Positions 52,098 through 54,060 of a stretch of 54,060 nucleotides of DNA are shown one piece after another. The DNA lies in assembly GCA_913057215.1 (NCBI GenBank), contig CAJXNQ010000009.1, positions 1 through 54,060 on the forward strand, given 5' to 3'. Within the stretch, counting starts at the first letter, position 1, and each line of letters begins with the position of its first letter. Below the pieces are notes generated by a model. It was given only the letters and a program-made list of their open reading frames with translations. It searched no databases and was not told the DNA's origin. Origin of the DNA: an uncultured Gammaproteobacteria bacterium (GTDB taxonomy: Bacteria > Pseudomonadota > Gammaproteobacteria > Pseudomonadales > Litorivicinaceae). The position numbers were made by a program, and so were the translations under genes.

Positions 52098-54060
52098 GTT
52101 CGAGTTGTTTGATGTAATGGTAGGTACTCACTTGTGCTCTTAGTTTCCGCCGGTTGCCCCGACTGACGTATGGATTCGATTGGCTCTCATCAATCAAGCG
52201 AGCCTTCACCGTATCTTTGAACTGAAGCTCCATCAGCTCAATGATTGTGCGCCGGTGATCAGGGTCGAGAACGGGCGTTGCAACCTCAACTCGATTGTCG
52301 AGATTTCGGGTCATCCAATCGGCTGAACTCAAAAATACTTCCGGGTCGCCATCATTGTAAAATACGCACACGCGCGGATGCTCGAGGAACCGGTCCACCA
52401 CACTGATCACCCGAATCCGATCACTGACACCGGGGAGGCCCGGTATCAGGGTACACATCCCACGCACACAGGCATCAATCTGGACCCCACAGCGACTCGC
52501 CTCATACAGACGATTGACCAAATCACTGTCAGCCAAATTATTCACTTTGATCAGAATGCGTCCACGTCGACCGGTCTCTGCCAACTCGATCTCCCGGTCG
52601 ATCCGGCGATAAATGGATTCACGTTGATTCAGCGGGCTCACCCAAAGGTGCTTGAAGCGATAGCTCCGATAGGGTGCCTGGATAAAAGCAAAGGCCTCGC
52701 GGACCTCCTGAGTTATCTCAGGTCGCGCCGTCAAAATACTGAAATCAGTATAAATCCGAGCGGTCTTTTCGTTGAAGTTTCCAGTCCCAATGTGTGCATA
52801 TCGAACCCGTTCGCCACCCTCATTTCGCGTGATCAAACAGAGTTTTGAGTGCACCTTTAAATTGGCGATTCCAAAACTGACATGGACTCCATTATCGGTC
52901 AGCACCTTCGACCATCGGATATTATTCTCTTCATCAAACCGCGCTTGAAGCTCAACAATCACTGAGACTTCCTTGCCATTGGCTGCTGCATCGAGGAGCG
53001 CTTTGATCACCAAGGACGTGCTCGCCACGCGATACAGACTGATTCGAATGGAGTCCACCGCCGGATCCATGGCAGCCTGACGAAGCCACTCGGTGAAGTG
53101 ATAAAAATCGTGATAGGGATAATGAAGCAGCACATCTTTTTCGCGGATCACCGAGAAATAGTTCCGCTGACCATCCAGAGCACGGGATGCAATCGGCGGC
53201 ATGGGCGGATGCTGGAGGCTTTGACGGCCAATGGATGGAAAACCCAAAAAGTCTTTCATGTTGTGGTACCGACCGCCGGCAATAATCGCGTCCATCTGCG
53301 TAATACCAAGCTCATGCTTTAACATCATAAGAACGCGGTCTGGCATATCGCGATCGTGGACCAGACGTGTTGGCTCTGCCGTGAGTCGCTGTTTTAATCC
53401 GCTGGACAGCCGATCCATGAGCGACTCATCGATCTCGTCAGACAGATCATACTCAGCATCTCGAGTCATCTTCATCGACCACGCATTGATGTCATCAAAT
53501 TGAAAGTAGCCTTCGAAAATGTCCGGCAAACTCAGCCGAATGGCATTGTCCAACAGAACCAATGGCTTCTTACGCCGCGTGGTCTCGGCTGGGAGTTCGA
53601 TAAATCGAGAGTGGTAGTCTGTTGGGATCTCAACCAATGCATATCGATAGTCGTCACCTGCACGTAATTCGACGGCAAGATAGGTGGCATCATCAGCAAG
53701 GACATCACCTAAATCGACTTCGGGCTCAACCACGATTGGACAGATAAACTGCCGGATGCGGCTGTGAAAGTATTTTTTCAGCCAGGCTCGGTGGGTTTCG
53801 CTCAGTTGGTCTTCATTCTCAAGAAAAATGTTGTGTCGCGCGAGCGTTCGCACCACCTCATGATGGGCTAATTCAAACTCTGCGTTCAGCTCAAGCGTCC
53901 GTTTCTGAATCGCCGTTAACAGTGCGCGTGCTTCAGGGTCACCGCCGACCTCCTGATGCAGCAAAATGCGTCGACGGACATCGGCAACACGGACGCGGTA
54001 ATACTCATCTAAATTACTGGAATAAATACCAAGAAAGCGCGCGCGCTCAATGGGTGGATT
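52090..54060 (-). CDS. ppk: Polyphosphate kinase 1 (N-terminus beyond window)
   Basis: 656 codons are present; the frame is open through the right edge, where it reads NPPIERARFLGIYSSNLDE, a standard PPK1 segment about 35 residues from the usual start. A TTG at 53964 is in frame but would truncate the protein. The catalytic histidine lies in LKVHSKLCLIT; SADWMTRNLDNRVEVATPV and the C-terminal GNRRKLRAQVSTYHYIKQLE match E. coli PPK. It makes polyphosphate from ATP at the membrane. Operon with ppx. Confidence 0.95.
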   Translation of the reverse strand, partial: NPPIERARFLGIYSSNLDEYYRVRVADVRRRILLHQEVGGDPEARALLTAIQKRTLELNAEFELAHHEVVRTLARHNIFLENEDQLSETHRAWLKKYFHSRIRQFICPIVVEPEVDLGDVLADDATYLAVELRAGDDYRYALVEIPTDYHSRFIELPAETTRRKKPLVLLDNAIRLSLPDIFEGYFQFDDINAWSMKMTRDAEYDLSDEIDESLMDRLSSGLKQRLTAEPTRLVHDRDMPDRVLMMLKHELGITQMDAIIAGGRYHNMKDFLGFPSIGRQSLQHPPMPPIASRALDGQRNYFSVIREKDVLLHYPYHDFYHFTEWLRQAAMDPAVDSIRISLYRVASTSLVIKALLDAAANGKEVSVIVELQARFDEENNIRWSKVLTDNGVHVSFGIANLKVHSKLCLITRNEGGERVRYAHIGTGNFNEKTARIYTDFSILTARPEITQEVREAFAFIQAPYRSYRFKHLWVSPLNQRESIYRRIDREIELAETGRRGRILIKVNNLADSDLVNRLYEASRCGVQIDACVRGMCTLIPGLPGVSDRIRVISVVDRFLEHPRVCVFYNDGDPEVFLSSADWMTRNLDNRVEVATPVLDPDHRRTIIELMELQFKDTVKARLIDESQSNPYVSRGNRRKLRAQVSTYHYIKQLERD

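Overview
This window is a dense stretch of core bacterial chromosome. About 60 protein genes, one 6S RNA and a few regulatory sites fill 54 kb. I see no insertion sequence, prophage, CRISPR array, tRNA or rRNA. Gene content and order point to a gammaproteobacterium on the Pseudomonas/Oceanospirillales side. Marks of that are zapA-ssrS-ygfA, ilvA-rpiA-serA, tkt-epd-pgk-fba, yqgE-ruvX-pyrR-pyrB-pyrC', ftsY-ftsE-ftsX-rpoH, coaBC-dut-algC-argB-pyrE-crc, gmk-rpoZ-spoT and ppk-ppx. Intergenic spaces are tiny, start/stop overlaps are common, and seven tail-to-tail gene pairs overlap. This suggests a compact, possibly streamlined genome. I cannot name the species from the sequence.

Layout: 1-3.2 kb (minus strand) is a ubiquinone hydroxylase/peptidase operon (ygfB-like, pepP, ubiH, then a truncated second UbiH/UbiI-type hydroxylase at the window edge). 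3.2-4.5 kb (plus) holds a short coiled-coil gene, zapA, 6S RNA and the 5-formyl-THF cyclo-ligase gene. A possible 30-residue membrane microprotein with its own promoter lies at 4.5 kb. 4.6-8.2 kb has ilvA diverging from rpiA-serA. 8.2-13.4 kb (minus) is the central carbon operon tkt-gap/epd-pgk-fba. 13.5-16.9 kb (plus) is the SAM cycle pair metK-ahcY followed by rsmE, with a perfect palindrome inside the metK promoter. 16.9-27.6 kb (plus) is a long run from gshB through yqgE, ruvX, pyrRBC', yggS, proC, yggT, metX-metW, a DUF4426 gene and rdgB to hemW.

27.6-33.0 kb (minus) carries ftsY-ftsE-ftsX, rpoH with a sigma-E-like promoter and a strong terminator, then thiS-thiG-trmB. 33.0-34.1 kb (plus) is rsmD-coaD. 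34.1-35.3 kb (minus) is rpmB-rpmG-mutM. 35.5-39.4 kb (plus) is coaBC-dut-algC-argB. pyrE (minus) and crc (plus) diverge near 40.1 kb, and rph (minus) and gmk-rpoZ-spoT-ridA (plus) diverge near 41.7 kb. An SDR-like gene and oxyR diverge at 46.0 kb with overlapping start codons. recG-ubiA-phoB (plus) then converge on ppk-ppx (minus), and ppk runs off the right edge.

Functionally these are housekeeping genes: ubiquinone, methionine/SAM, pyrimidine, thiamine, CoA, glutathione and central carbon metabolism, cell division, heat-shock and peroxide control, stringent response, and phosphate/polyphosphate handling. I found no obviously new multi-gene system. The most interesting points are small: the microprotein candidate, the metK operator, a dihydroorotase homologue lacking zinc ligands, a Crc-type protein with a degraded nuclease site, and several compact promoter or overlap arrangements.
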